From NCBI RefSeq assembly GCF_021155765.1, contig NC_060118.1:12660146-12724145 (forward strand): 64,000 nucleotides of DNA, read 5' to 3'. Made by a program: the position numbers and the translations under genes. This DNA comes from Diprion similis. Its lineage: Eukaryota; Arthropoda; Insecta; Hymenoptera; Diprionidae. Below the pieces are notes generated by a model. That model ran no database searches. It was not told the DNA's origin and was given only the letters and a program-made list of their open reading frames with translations. This document shows, one piece after another, positions 21,930-34,600 of the stretch (position 1 is its first letter; every line of letters starts with the position of its first letter).

Positions 21930-24900
21930 AACAATATAATTATATTATTATTATTATTATTATATAAAGAAATAGAGTATAACAATTGAAGTATAGTAAA
22001 GGATATAGTCTTGTAATTTGTAGAATGATAGTTATTATTAAAAAAAAAAGAAAAAAAAACCACATAAGAAACATAAGAAAATAATAATCACTATTATAAT
22101 TACTTCTACGAGTTTAGGCAGGATTAGGTTTAGCTTAATTACAAATAACTGGGCCTTTACACGTCATTCAAACTTTGGCTCGGGATTGTTTACTCCACTC
22201 CTTCGTAACCCAATGCTAATGGTTCACACCCTCCCGCCTCAGTATAAACTGAAAAATTGTTCTCAAATGATTGATAACTCTTGATACCATTATTTGTATA
22301 TATATAATATACTTTTGCTGCACAATAATAATTTTTGCAATTACCGATTTACTATAATTATTACTATTTATTTATTGTATTTTTTTTTTTTTTTTTTTTT
22401 TCTTTGTCAACATCTTTAGAACGCGGCAAGCGTGCTGCCAGCAAATATTGACAGAGTGAAGCGCAAATATTTTGCGATAAGATTTCTTTCTAGATAATTC
22501 AATGATTTCTCTCATCATTGTTGTGTGAAACGGTATAGAAATGTCTTGACGCATTCGGTCTACTTCATTCGTCATATCCGTCATGCACTTTTCTGTACAA
22601 GATTATTCATGGAATTTTTTGTTTACTTGAATTTTATTTCTCTTTTTTTCTCAAATCTTGAAACTCATCGGGTATTCTAAGGCAATCGTCAATTTCACAA
22701 CTTTAAAAAAAAAACAGTGTACTTAAGCTAGGTTTTTAGAACAATTCTTTCCATTTAGTCACATATATGTATAATCTATAACTTCGTCATAGATTATATT
22801 ATTCTTTGGTTCCCTTAGAAAATTTTCAGGTAAAATGTCGCCAAGATATTAAAAGAAAATGGTTCGGTTGAAAAATTAGCCATTAGTCCGTCATTTATTC
22901 AAGATAATTTTGATCTTATGCAGACAAGCACATGATCGGATCATTGCGTAACACGACGTTGTCAAGATCTCATTCTATGAAAAAAAAAAAAGAAAAAAGA
23001 AAAAAAAACTTATAGAAGATGAACACTAAGTCGCTCTCTGACAATGATTTTTCCTTATGTGAATGGGGATTGCGGCTGTTAAGCGATATTGTTGAGTCTC
23101 GTAAAAAATCCTCACCCTTGCCTCGCTCGAACAATAATTAGTAAAATTTACCACATTTTGTACTTGATTTAAATTTTAAGTAAGCTATTTTCCAGTATTG
23201 ATAAGATTTTTAAATAAGTTTCTTGAAAATTACTACGATTATTATTATTATTATTATTATATACGAGTTTTTTTTTTTCTTATTTATACATATATTTTTT
23301 AACTCGTTGAATAACGCGAAGAAAATTGCTTGGTGACTATTAGCCGTTGCTCGTATGACTGTGATCTAGACAAGCAGAATTATAAAGGATAAACCGCTGG
23401 GCGGCTATAATAGCTAGCAGTTTCCTCGCTCAATAATTTATCCCCCTGAACATATTCGTTATCCTTATTTTCTCCATTTTGTCGAAGGAAGAGAGGCGGA
23501 ATGAAAAAGAATTACATTTATAGAAAAATCATGATTTCTGAAAAAGATAGACAGGAAAAAATAATCGACAACTTAGACGAACAGCGAGACTTTCCAACAT
23601 CCAAATTATGCCCTCCTTTAAATACTTTTTATATCATTATTTGTGTTATTGTACTTTTATCACGATATAATTATTAATTAATTACTTATTATTATTATTA
23701 TTATTATTGTCGTCGTCATCCTTATATTTCTTATTGTTTAATTTTGAAATATTTCTAAAATTGTTAAATATAATACACTATATCAATCAAGTATAATGTT
23801 ATCAAAATATTAATTAGATAAAATGAATACCACACGTACAAGTGATAATGTCTATATACTAATTACTATATCCATGCGGTAAATTCTTCTTTTTTCTTTT
23901 CTTTTAATAACAATGTCCTTCATTGATGAAAATCTTTACGACTTAACATTGTGATTATATACGAATGTGACACATACATAATGAAAACAAGGAGGATATT
24001 TTGAATCATATCTTTCCAACTATTTTAGGTGATTCCGTAACGAAACTTTGAACGCGAATATAGAAGGTCTGCTTCAAACGACCCCCTCTCTGTACGTATG
24101 CGTGTATAATGTGTGTACAAATTACGCACTGAAACATACATAAATGAAATGAAGAGTATGATGAATATATATTTGACATTTTATAATAGCCACTATCTGG
24201 CTGAAGCTTGAAACTCTCTAGCAATACCGGTGGTCGTGTTTGTTTCTTATACTATTTTGAATTATACCCAAAGTATGTTCGTGTCGATAAGTAGCTGTAA
24301 ATTGTTGCGACACATGCTATATGTAATGAAACACGCATCAGTGGTGTTTGGTACAGACCAAATCATAAAGTGATTGTATAATAATTTTGAAGTGCACATT
24401 TTGATGATGATGTATTATAAAATTTTCTTATTATAATACATTGATTGATTAAATTTAGTAAGAGGAATCGGGAACACTGTATTACATACATGCCAAAAAG
24501 TTTCTGATACGATTTATTATTAGTATTGGCTTCCGTGTTAGCTGTCTTTTTATAGTACAGTTTCCGATGTTCTATAAAGTATGTGTTTCATAGTACTTCA
24601 GAGTTTTCTAAAAGTCATTTCATTCTCCGTCACTCTCAACGTTGCTGCACACCCTTGTAACGATCTTATATTAACAGATAACAGAAAACAGTCTTTTAGG
24701 GTATTTTTGACTAAGATGAATCGACGACAGGTGTAATGATCTCAAGAATAACAATTAGCTGGTTGCAACTCCATATAACGTCTGTAATGTATTACAATTC
24801 TATTCGCTTTCCTCCTAGCCAGAGTCAAGATATGGTGCATGGATTCCCCGAAGTAACGAAAATGATCCTTTCTGACAATCTATAAGATTGCCAAAAAATA

Positions 24901-27128
24901 AAATTATCAAATAGAGAATTAAGTATTGAAGATTGTGAAAATTTTTATGACAGCCAGAGTCGGAGATAACGATTATTATTAATACAGTCATGTTACCGAG
25001 TGGCTGTATGTATGCTTACATCGACATTAGAAATTTAGGTGGTTTAACGGTAAAAACTTTCAATGTTTAGAAATTCACTGTCATGCCTTATAGACCAAAA
25101 CTCGTAATAATTGAAATGCATTTCTGTTGTGGAAAAATAAACTTCCTCGTTAAGAATAAATGAATATAAATCATGTTTGTTCAAATTGCTATACGTAACA
25201 ATTTATTGTCGACAACTAATTGAATACTAAGTGATTCAATTGCTTTTGGGAACAGCCGTACGGTGTATAAAATTTTGGTAATTCTAATCGAGAGACCTTG
25301 AAACAATAATTAGGAAGTAAATTTGTTTTTGTTTTCTCAGGCAAAACATATGGATGAATTGTTTTTTTGGAAAGCATAAATTGTTACGGGGATTACATAC
25401 TTTAATGTGTATATATTACGATGTATAAATCATAATGTTATATGATTGTAATAGTAATTGAAAGAGATATAATAATAATAATAATAATAATGGTAATGAT
25501 GATGATGATGATGATGGTGGTGGTAATGATACAGAGACATAACAATTATTTAAAAATAAAACTAAGTGACAGGGAAAATACATATATTAAAGTGAATATT
25601 TAGAGAAATTGGATAGCTGATATTCGGGTGAATGACACGTTAAAATAGAAGAATGAATCCGATTATTTAATGTCAAAATATGAAATTGCGTGTGACAGAA
25701 TGAATAAGATGTTGAAATCTGTGTTGACAATCGCCGACATATTGAGCTTACATTAATAATTGAACGATATCGTAGAGACACAATATGCCTTCGAAGTGTT
25801 GAAAATAAATTTTCTACTTTTTATTCGTAAGTACGTTTTCATGAAATCAGTTAAATGTGGATAGTATCCACCATTCGGTGGGTACGTTCTTAAAGTGTTC
25901 AGGTATATTTCGTCGGATTTGTATTGTACTTACGATTGAATATCCAAACATTGTAATCCCATTTTGTGGAGATATCTGTTGATTTTCAAGTAATTTGTAA
26001 ACTCCTACTTTGAGTTTGATTTGTCAGGTGAATGTAGCTTACTCTTGTATATATGGTAAATATATAAGAAACCCAGTCCGCTGTTAGTTACAACACATTA
26101 TTAATCTTGTGGTATAAATATGAATATCTTTGTCAAGATAAAAATGGATCGTGTAAACTTCCGTAAAGTTGTATGATTTTAATGCTATATAAATTGCATC
26201 GCATATAAATAGTGGTATGTGTTACATTATATTATTGAGAATGTGATCGATACGAGAGATGTTTATTATTTCATGTTGTTCGATAAAGAGAATTGGTAAC
26301 AATTTGCACAATCCTGCATTAGCTGCAGTCTTTCTCCACTAGCCTTTCCTGTACATAAAATTATGAATATGACGATATAAGGTATGACGATACGTATAAT
26401 CCTAATCAATAAACTGTAACAATATTGTAGACTTAAGGATATGAATTATTTAAATTATATACACACATGCATATATATACATCAATAATTTTATTGTAAA
26501 TGTGTTACATAATGTGTATTTCGTACATCCCAAGTACTCGCGGTAGGCATTAGATAGAAAATATTGCTTGAGGATATTTTTTCAATGCCAACAATGTGAT
26601 CACTTCATGTAGAGAAAGCGATATAATAAATTTCATGTAGAATTAATAGTTTGAACGTGTCTTTTGAGTATTGTCGTATCCACTTTTTAACAAGACAACA
26701 TGCTACATGAAATCTAAAAAGTTATCGCTGAATCAAGTTTCTTTCTACTGTCGCGTGCAATATTACAGTCCTTTGGATATTTCCCAACAAACGCATTACG
26801 TGGAATATTTTCGTATCATTTTATAAATAATTTAAAAGCAATATTTAATGTTTTAGTCAATTAAGTATTCATGGTGGGTGAAGGGAATGTTTTTTCTGAC
26901 TTGTACAACAAGTAATGAATGAATAATTGTGAAATCTTGCACCTTTTACCCCAGGCAGATTGTCCAGGCCAAGGTAGTCGCGGAGAGAAATAATACTGCT
27001 TGAACCGTGACACCTTCAATAATTTTGATCCGATTACTTTCAAGAACCGAACATAGTGATGAACGAACCATCATTTTATCGGTACATCTAAAGATGAAAC
27101 AAGTGTTACACGTATTGACACTGGCAAT

Positions 27129-27134
27129 TTTAAT
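27129..27134 (-). terminator. Possible polyadenylation signal of GCC1
   Basis: On the minus strand ATTAAA, the commonest variant of AATAAA, lies about 40 bases after the GCC1 stop. No canonical AATAAA is closer. Confidence 0.35.
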
Positions 27135-27172
27135 GTAATAAAAATCAACTGGAATTGAAGTCGACTTACTCA

Positions 27173-30016
27173 TCAATGTCGTTTGAGGTGACGAATTTTC
27201 TCCGCCTCTTCCGGAGTGAAGTGAAGAATGGTAGAAATAGCATTCAGCATATGCCGCTTACTGGATCCATCATTAGTCAGGAGGTAATTGAGCACGACAT
27301 TCTTCAAGTACTCGAGATTTGCACCTTCTCTGGATTTGTAGGCTTTCAATCTACATGCACACAGTGAAAAAGTTGAGTTAAAAACATTTTTTTAATAAAT
27401 GTTTTGTATGGTATTTCGCTCCCTATCCTACCTTGTCACTTCACTTTCTAATCTTTTCAATTCCTCTTTGTGTTTTTCAGTAGCTTTTATATATTCTCTA
27501 TGTTTCTCTCTAATATCTGCTTCCAATTTCATGTTGCTTTTTCGTAATCCTGAAACCTGGACTTCTCGCCTCGCCAATTCTTGAGCGTAATGGAGCATAG
27601 GTGGACTGTCGGCTGTCAGCAAGCCTGTAACAAGATCAACCGCTGGTTCGGAAACATTGTCCGGAGTCGGGGATTTGGAGCGGTCTTCTTGATCTCCAGA
27701 AGAAGCTTTCTTTGGCAGTAACGCATGAAATGATGATTTTAAGGTTTGTATTTCTTGGTCCTTGTCCTGAATTAATACCAATGTTCGTTCCCTTTGACGT
27801 TGAAGCTGATGTTCCAAGGTTGAAATCTTTCCTCGGAATTCATTTTCCTTCAGAGATAGCGATCTTTCACTTTTCAATCGTTCTTCTCTGAGTAGCTGCA
27901 ACACATCAGCTGTGGTTATTACTGTTAAAACTCGAGTGACAAATTTTTTTCACCCATAAATTCTGTATTTTTTTATTACCTGTTGCTGATTTTCTAATTG
28001 AGATTTGAATTCTTTCTCTTTGTTAATTATATCTGCATTCGATCTGCGCAATCTTTCTTCTAAATTTTTAATCTGCAATTTAGCAGCATTCAACTGCAGT
28101 TTGTAATTACCGCATTCGTTTGATTCAGAAGCAGTAATTTTGTCCTGTTCTTTATTCAGCGAGGAATCAGGTGTCGCATGGCGAAGCTGGGCCGATGTTT
28201 TCAGTTTGAAATCTTCGAACTCTTGTTCTAGTTTTTCAAACTTTTCTTTGTACTCTAGATCCTCGTTAACATCGCGTAGATTCAGTTTACCTAAAAGATC
28301 TGAAATTTTTCTTCATAGACACTGAGTAAAACTCGCACAATTAAGCTAACTATTAAATTAGATCTGAAGGATACGTTACTTTTGATATCAGACGACTTGT
28401 CCTGATTCGCCAGGTCCGACAAACGACCATAGAGCTTCTTTATTCTAACTGCAATTTCTTCTGGATCATTTTCGAACCTTCCTGTTTCTTTATCTTTATA
28501 TCCAGCCCCTTGCAAATTGGCCAATTGGTCCTTTAGCTTTTGAATAGCTTGCTGATCCTGATACCTCAGTCTATCGTATCCTCCAACTGTTTCCGATAAC
28601 TCTGCTAATCGAGCCTCCAATCCTGCAACTCTGGATTCATGCGTCATTGCTAGAATTCTTGCCTGTTGTTCTGCGGCAGAGGCTCTCTTTTGTTCCTATA
28701 TACAATCAGATATTACATAATCTGTTGTCCATTAGAAATAACGATTTTATGAATTCCATGCTATCGTTACCTCTTGAATTGCATTGCGATGTTGTTGTTT
28801 TAAACTCGCCATTTCAAATTGTAAAGAAAGCAGTAGTGGAGGAGTTTCTTTTGCAGCTGCCTCTGCTTGTTTCAATTTATTCCTGGCAATTTCTAACTCT
28901 GCCTCTAGCAACCTACTTTGCTCTTTACTCGCTACATTGATCTTCAGATCCTTAACTTGGTTTTCCAGCTGCTCCTTGGCGCATCTTTCGTCATTGAGCA
29001 GTCTTTGCAGTTCCCTACAAATTGACAATATAATCAACATTATTATCCTAACAATTTCACTGAGATGTTTGAAAAACATATGCTGTAAAAAGTTCAAAAA
29101 ATATTCGATGGATTAATTTGCATGCAAGCCAATGTACCAACATCGGTCGAAAGCATTCTTCATACAAGTGAGGTATATGTACTTAATCATTGCGGAATGA
29201 TCAGCTTGCTCCTTTTCTCGTTCATGCCGTTCCATGATGAGTTTATACTTAACATGCTCAACCTCGGAGCGTGTTTCTTTTTGTGCCTGTTTCAATTTTT
29301 CTCTCAACTCTCTGATAACTTTTTCGTACTGGAAAAGATTTCACGTAATCAAATCATAAGATATTTGAAAATATCAATTTAGATAAATCTTACTATTTTC
29401 AAAATTTATTTCCACTCACTTCTTCTCTTTCCGTGCGCAGCTGTTTTTTATCAGACTGAAAATTTGCCTCCATTTTTGATTTTTCTGCTGAAAGAGTTGC
29501 TAACGAATTCATCAGGGCAGTAAGCTGAGTTTTTAATTGCTCCACAGTCTCTAGTTGGCTTATTGCTTCTTTTTTAGAATTAGGCACCTGAAAGTATGAA
29601 GTTCGCCAAACGAGTATTTAACAAAACTTTACTGCATTTAATGCACATATATGGATTGATAATGCGGTTCATTTTCATGTACCAGTTCAGTGCCAGTTTT
29701 CAAATCTGATGTTTTATCATTTTTATCTACGTCAGCCTTAGTTTTAAGGATAAAAGTTTTGAGGCTTTCTTCTAGGGCTTCTTTTTCTTTTACTAAACTC
29801 TCGTACGCCGGCACGATATCTAAAATAATATACAAATTAGATTTACGACGTCGCGTGTCGGGTTATTCGAGCCTTTCAAATGTTGCGCGCCATTTTTTAT
29901 TCCGGTGTACTCAGTTATTACGGTTACGAACCTCTCAGGCGGTTCTCATACTTGGTTAGTTTTTGCCTCTGCTTATCTACGATTTCGCAAAGCTCCTTCT
30001 TGCTCGCTCTTTCCAT
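27173..30016 (-). CDS. GCC1: GRIP and coiled-coil protein 1 (GCC1/GCC88), trans-Golgi golgin
   Basis: Golgins of this type bind Arl1-GTP on trans-Golgi membranes through a C-terminal GRIP domain and tether endosome-derived carriers. Nine exons on the minus strand join in phase (transcript order): 30016-29932, 29819-29647, 29587-29420, 29328-29183, 29014-28771, 28695-28380, 28290-27980, 27895-27432, 27350-27173, giving 2,085 nt and 694 aa. The N-terminus (SKKELCEIVDKQRQKLTKYE, then RLRDIVPAYESLVKEKEALE) and the C-terminal GRIP domain (GANLEYLKNVVLNYL, TILHFTPEEAEKI) match vertebrate GCC1; the middle is coiled coil. The conserved GRIP Tyr (in EYLKN) is present. The donor after 29647 (GTGCAT) is weak, and an alternative phase-0 donor exists about 40 bases earlier. 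DTD1 lies upstream on the same strand. Confidence 0.9.
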
Positions 30017-30323
30017 TTTATTAAACCCCTTCTGAATTTACAGGTCGGACACAATGTATGCTTGTAATATTAATAAGTTCTTGCGCGTGTAAACCAATTC
30101 AGAAATTATTCGGATAATATTAAATAAGATAGCGTATGACAGCTGGTGAATGCAATCATATTTACAAGTACACGTGCTTTCCAGTATTACCAACGTTATA
30201 ATTTCGACCACTTTTCTCGCACTGATTAGTGGCACCATCTTTGGTCGATTTTAGACCACATTGCTAAATGCAATGAAGGAATTAGGCGTCGGTATTAAGC
30301 AGAAACTTTTGAATTTTAATTAT

Positions 30324-30329
30324 TTTATT
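30324..30329 (-). terminator. Polyadenylation signal of DTD1
   Basis: A canonical AATAAA on the minus strand lies about 33 bases after the DTD1 stop codon and just upstream of the GCC1 start, so the two tandem genes have very little DNA between them. Confidence 0.55.
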
Positions 30330-30361
30330 TTCAGACGCAAGTGCACGACTTCTTTCGACCA

Positions 30362-31153
30362 CTAAGATGTTTTTATAGGTGATTCAATCTCGAGCGTGAC
30401 TGGTCCGTCATTCTCGATTAGAACTTGCATCATTGCGCCAAATTTCCCATCTGTAAAATATATTGTAGGTATAGTTTTAGTATAATTAGATTTTGATGGT
30501 ACGTACCTTTTATCAGCTCGGGTTTGTATTTTTTGCCAAGTTCAAGGAGAAAATTATTGTAAAATGGTTCCGAGTCCGCAGCTGGCATTGCTCTGTGAAA
30601 ATCCAGTTTATTCCCCTTCATTTGATGGTACAATGTGAACTGGCTAACGCATAGAATTTCATAATTGTTATCCATAACGCTTGTAGACCATCTTTTCCCC
30701 TTTTCGTCCTCAAAGATTTTTGTGTTGAGGATCTTGCGGATTCTATTTGAAAATCGTATACATTCAAGTTTCCTATCAGATTCTTAGCAATTTATGAAAA
30801 TGTATAAAAGATAAGTTTAATCATGAAATGAATTATTACATGTATTCCATATCTACCACATTGTCGTCTTTTTTTAGTCCTATTAAAACGCAGAGTCCCC
30901 GTCCGATGCAACTGACGGTTTCACCATTGACTTGAAAAGAAAACAATTTTAAGAAACCGTATAATTATCCAAACATTTGTCTATTAGTGCATATTAATTC
31001 AAATCTAGAGTGCAATAAATATTTAGGTGAAAATTCAAAATTTATCGCGCATACTGTAATCAAATCAGCTACTGTGTAACCTGAAGCAAACATGATCGAA
31101 GTACTCTCACCTGATACGCTAGCTTTCGTAACTCGTTGAATTACAGCTTTCAT
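30362..31153 (-). CDS. Dtd: D-aminoacyl-tRNA deacylase 1 (DTD1)
   Basis: DTD hydrolyses D-aminoacyl-tRNAs, and glycine mischarged on tRNA-Ala, keeping D-residues out of proteins; it acts as a cytosolic homodimer. Four exons (transcript order 31153-31111, 30930-30840, 30742-30507, 30450-30362) give 459 nt and 152 aa, a normal family length. The start MKAVIQRVTKASV is the standard DTD N-terminus. The active-site signature SQFTLYHQMKG and the Gly-cisPro motif in NDGPVTLEI are both present, so the enzyme looks intact. An in-frame Met ten codons upstream (31180) could extend the protein, but family alignment favours 31153. It faces the Cep152-like gene head to head. Confidence 0.95.
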
Positions 31154-31677
31154 TTTGCATGAACGACTCGGTTCATTCAAGAAATATTCAAATTTCGAAT
31201 GATTATTCGGGACAAGTCGAGTGTCTTTTGTCTGTACGAGAGTAGTTGGGGAAATTTGATAACGTATGAAATGAAGTTTTTCTTCTGTCTCTGATGAATC
31301 AGAATGGCGTCCATCCGATTACGCGAGCTTGTTGGCGGGAGCGCGACGCAACTAGTACGTAATTTGATATTTCCGGTGCGTGTAATATCCTGTAGAGTGG
31401 TGTTTGACTTTTCAAAGATTGTTTACAAGCGTTTTCCCCCGTTAATGTTCAATCGAATTTAGTCAAATCCATTATCAATATCAACGCAGGGTCGGTGCCA
31501 ACAGTTTCATAAACATCCCGGAATGTTTTTCTGAACAATATTCAACCCCGTTGTGTTAAATGCGACTAGTTATCGATGACACACTTGTTGCACGTAGGTT
31601 ATGGCCCTATAAACAAAGGTACTTTATTCACAAATCAATGATATAACATAGTTGTTCGGCGTTAAGCAGGCTTCGGG
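31154..31677. promoter_or_regulatory. Probable shared divergent promoter of DTD1 and the Cep152-like gene
   Basis: Only 524 bases separate the start codons of two divergently transcribed genes, so their promoters must lie in or overlap this segment. No TATA box at a convincing distance is visible. A TATCGATG sequence near 31571 resembles the insect DRE (TATCGATA) but is one base off. The assignment rests on gene geometry. Confidence 0.5.
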
Positions 31678-34600
31678 ATGGAAGGGCCTGGTATAAGTTT
31701 GTTTCAAGGATCCGATAGCATCCAGTTGAACACAACCGCCCAGCGCCAAGAGGAGGATGAAGAACAAGAAGACATCAAGCGACGGAACGAGGAGGTGAAT
31801 GTTGACTCTGTTCTTAGTAAACAATCTAAACCTCCACGATTCTTGCATTATAAACTTTTCTCTTAATTTTTCCAAGATCAAAAACATCCTGACCAATGCT
31901 TTTGACGACCTCGACAATGACGACGACGAAGCCAGCTCAGTCAACAGCAGTAGATGCTATAATGACGTTACCAGAGACACAGAGCGGAGTCTTGTAGGAG
32001 GCTTGATTTTTGAAACTACGCGCTCTGAGAGTGGCCCGACGGTTTCTCAAATACAACGAGAATTCGGGGTGTACGGTCGAGTCGACGGAAGTAATAATTG
32101 CAACGATCAACCTCAGCCCAATTTCGAACACCAAAATGTAGATCGTGGTCCTACTATATCGGACATACAGAGAGAATACGGCGTGTATGGGCAACCGGAA
32201 ACACCGTATAATAAGAATATTTCAAATAATATGGTCAACTCGGTGGACAGCCCTTACGAATTGCCCAAACCACCAAATCCTGGGTATCCTCACAATATCA
32301 GAGCTCAGCTTAACGAGGGGTACACTTTTTCCGAGAGTTATCCAGCTAATTACAAAACTCCAACCAGTCGCTTTGGAACAGCAACGGAAAGTTATCACGA
32401 CAACGGGTATATCAACGATTATGAAAAAAATGGCCCGTATAAAACTATTCAGGAGTTTGGCGGAGGAGATAGCGAAGTCACTTCAGACCATTTTAAGCAT
32501 TGCTTTCAAACCAGTCCAAATGGCGGTCCGGTCGATGAGAATACAGCCTATAAGGCGGCGGAGTATGATAGCAAGGAACAATTAGAAGTTCTGTATTCTG
32601 TTAGGATGCGAGAAATTCAAAGGTTAACAGAAGAATTGCAACAGGTGCAAGAGGAACGGCAAGAAGAGACAAATCAACTTAGTAGAAAGCTTGCTCTAGC
32701 TCAAGCTGAAGTGGAAAGATCTAACCTGTCGAGAAATCAGGCCCAGAATTTACTTGGTAAATATTTTACATTGTTGTGAGCAAAAAATTTTTAAACATTT
32801 AGTCTTTATCGTATTCCTTTCAGTGGACGCTAAAGTTGAAATAGCTGATCTCCAGGCAAAATTAGCAACTTTGAAGGAAAACGTTGCTGTATTGGAAAAA
32901 ACTAAGCAAAATGTGAGGCATAATAAAGATCAGAGAATTTTGTGTTATTTAGTTCCATTAGAATAATAATAATTTGTATCATTCACTTCGACAGATGAGT
33001 GAAGAACTCAGCATTTCCAAAAATTCGGTGGCCGATCTCCAGCAAAAAATAGCTGTCCTAGAAAGAGTACAAATGTTGCAAACAACTGACAAAACTCATG
33101 AAAAATTTTTGAAGCAAGCTCAAGAAAAACATACCATAGAGATGAAGAACATGCAGATCCAGATAGATGCTCTTACAGATAAATTAAATGCTAAGGTATT
33201 CACTTGGATTCATAAACTTTTCACACAATTTCAGAACATAAAATAATACGAGATTTTTTGTAATTTTTAACAAAGCTGCTATTTATGGATTCTAGCAGCA
33301 GCGACATTTGGGCAAGTGTCTGATCTCCTGCATAGAAGTTTGCGTTGGCTTCCTTGAAAAAATTATTTAATTTAAATTTATCCCAGAGTAATGCTACTTC
33401 ATGTCATATCTCTCAATGACATCGATCAAGAAAAATTGATTTTTGAATGAGAACATTTACTTGTTGTTTTAAAACAATTAGGAAACATCTTATGTCGCCC
33501 TGGAACACAAGTTGGCTGATGTAAGGAGGGCGCATGAAACATTAATGGTAGAAAAGGGAGATACAATGAATCGTCTGTCGCGTGCGCTAGAGGAAAGTCA
33601 GGCTCAATGTCGTCATCTGATGGCCAGTCACAATGTGCAGGAAGTTACGAAGCTACAAACTCAGCTTAGAATTGTGACCGAGGAGAAGGACGAACTTGGT
33701 AGAACTGTACACGAACTGCAGGTAAAGATAGTCTGCTAAGTATCTTTCAAGCTGTGAATACTTGACAAGAGTTCATTTACTTCTAGCGCAAATTGGATTT
33801 AGCCAAGAGCGACATTACACAATATGATTCACTGCTGGCAACAACGTGTGAAGAGGAATCTGACTCTATGAGGCAATTGAAGTTGGGCGAACTTCACAAT
33901 AGATCTAAGAGTAAACCGGCTGATGATATTACGAATAAGCTGCGAGGAGAATTACAGAGGTATACATAGTTCGTCTTTTGGTGGTTACTTAATACCAGAA
34001 TGAAGATCTCTTCATTAATATACTGGTTTTATTATAGATGCTTGGCAGGACAAGCAGTTAAGAGGAAAGAGATAAATCGTCTAGAAAATACTCTTGCACA
34101 AAAAGAAAGAGAGGTCGAGCAAGCCTCATCTTTGGCTCAAACATGTCAAGAAGAAGCAGCAAGGTACGCGAGGCGAGTCAACGAGTTGGAAATGGAATTG
34201 AAATCTCTCTTAACGGACAAAGCTATAAAAGCAAACGCAGAGATACAAAAGCTCTCTGATCACTTGAACGATACAAAAAAACTTTGTGATAACCTGAGGG
34301 CAGAGAAAGATGAACTTGAGCGTAAACTACAGCAAGCTTTAGTTGGAAATGAGGAAAATTTAAGGCGTATGCATCGGGAAATGGTGGCAGAGCAAGAGAA
34401 GGAAGCTGTGGGAGAATACAACAAAGAGTATTTAGAAATTCACGAAAAGGCTGTACAAAGAGTCAGACAGGAGGCGGAAATTGAAATAGTTCAGTTATCG
34501 TAAGTATCATAAGCCAAAACAAGAACGTTCTATGATGAACGCAAATAGTTTATTTGAACATCTTTAGAATCAATAGTTACAAAAATTTATCATATTTCGC

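Larger units (their letters stand above)
19628..27172. other. Long 3' UTR of capicua and intergenic region
   Basis: About 7.5 kb without a recognisable exon separates the convergent cic (+) and GCC1 (-) genes. The DNA is very AT-rich with poly-A/T runs, TA microsatellites (20685-20716, 20770-20830), ATT/TTA repeats (20517-20542, 21941-21963, 23240-23262) and a GAT tract near 25497-25516. AATAAA motifs occur at 21155, 21726 and 21924, any of which could end the capicua transcript. Short open frames here look like chance. I see no transposase, tRNA or rRNA. Confidence 0.6.

Noticed and set aside
29122..29382. Plus-strand open frames opposite GCC1 (for example 27399-27584, 28647-28940, 29122-29382)
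   Set aside because: They are antisense to GCC1 exons and introns and have no coding resemblance of their own.
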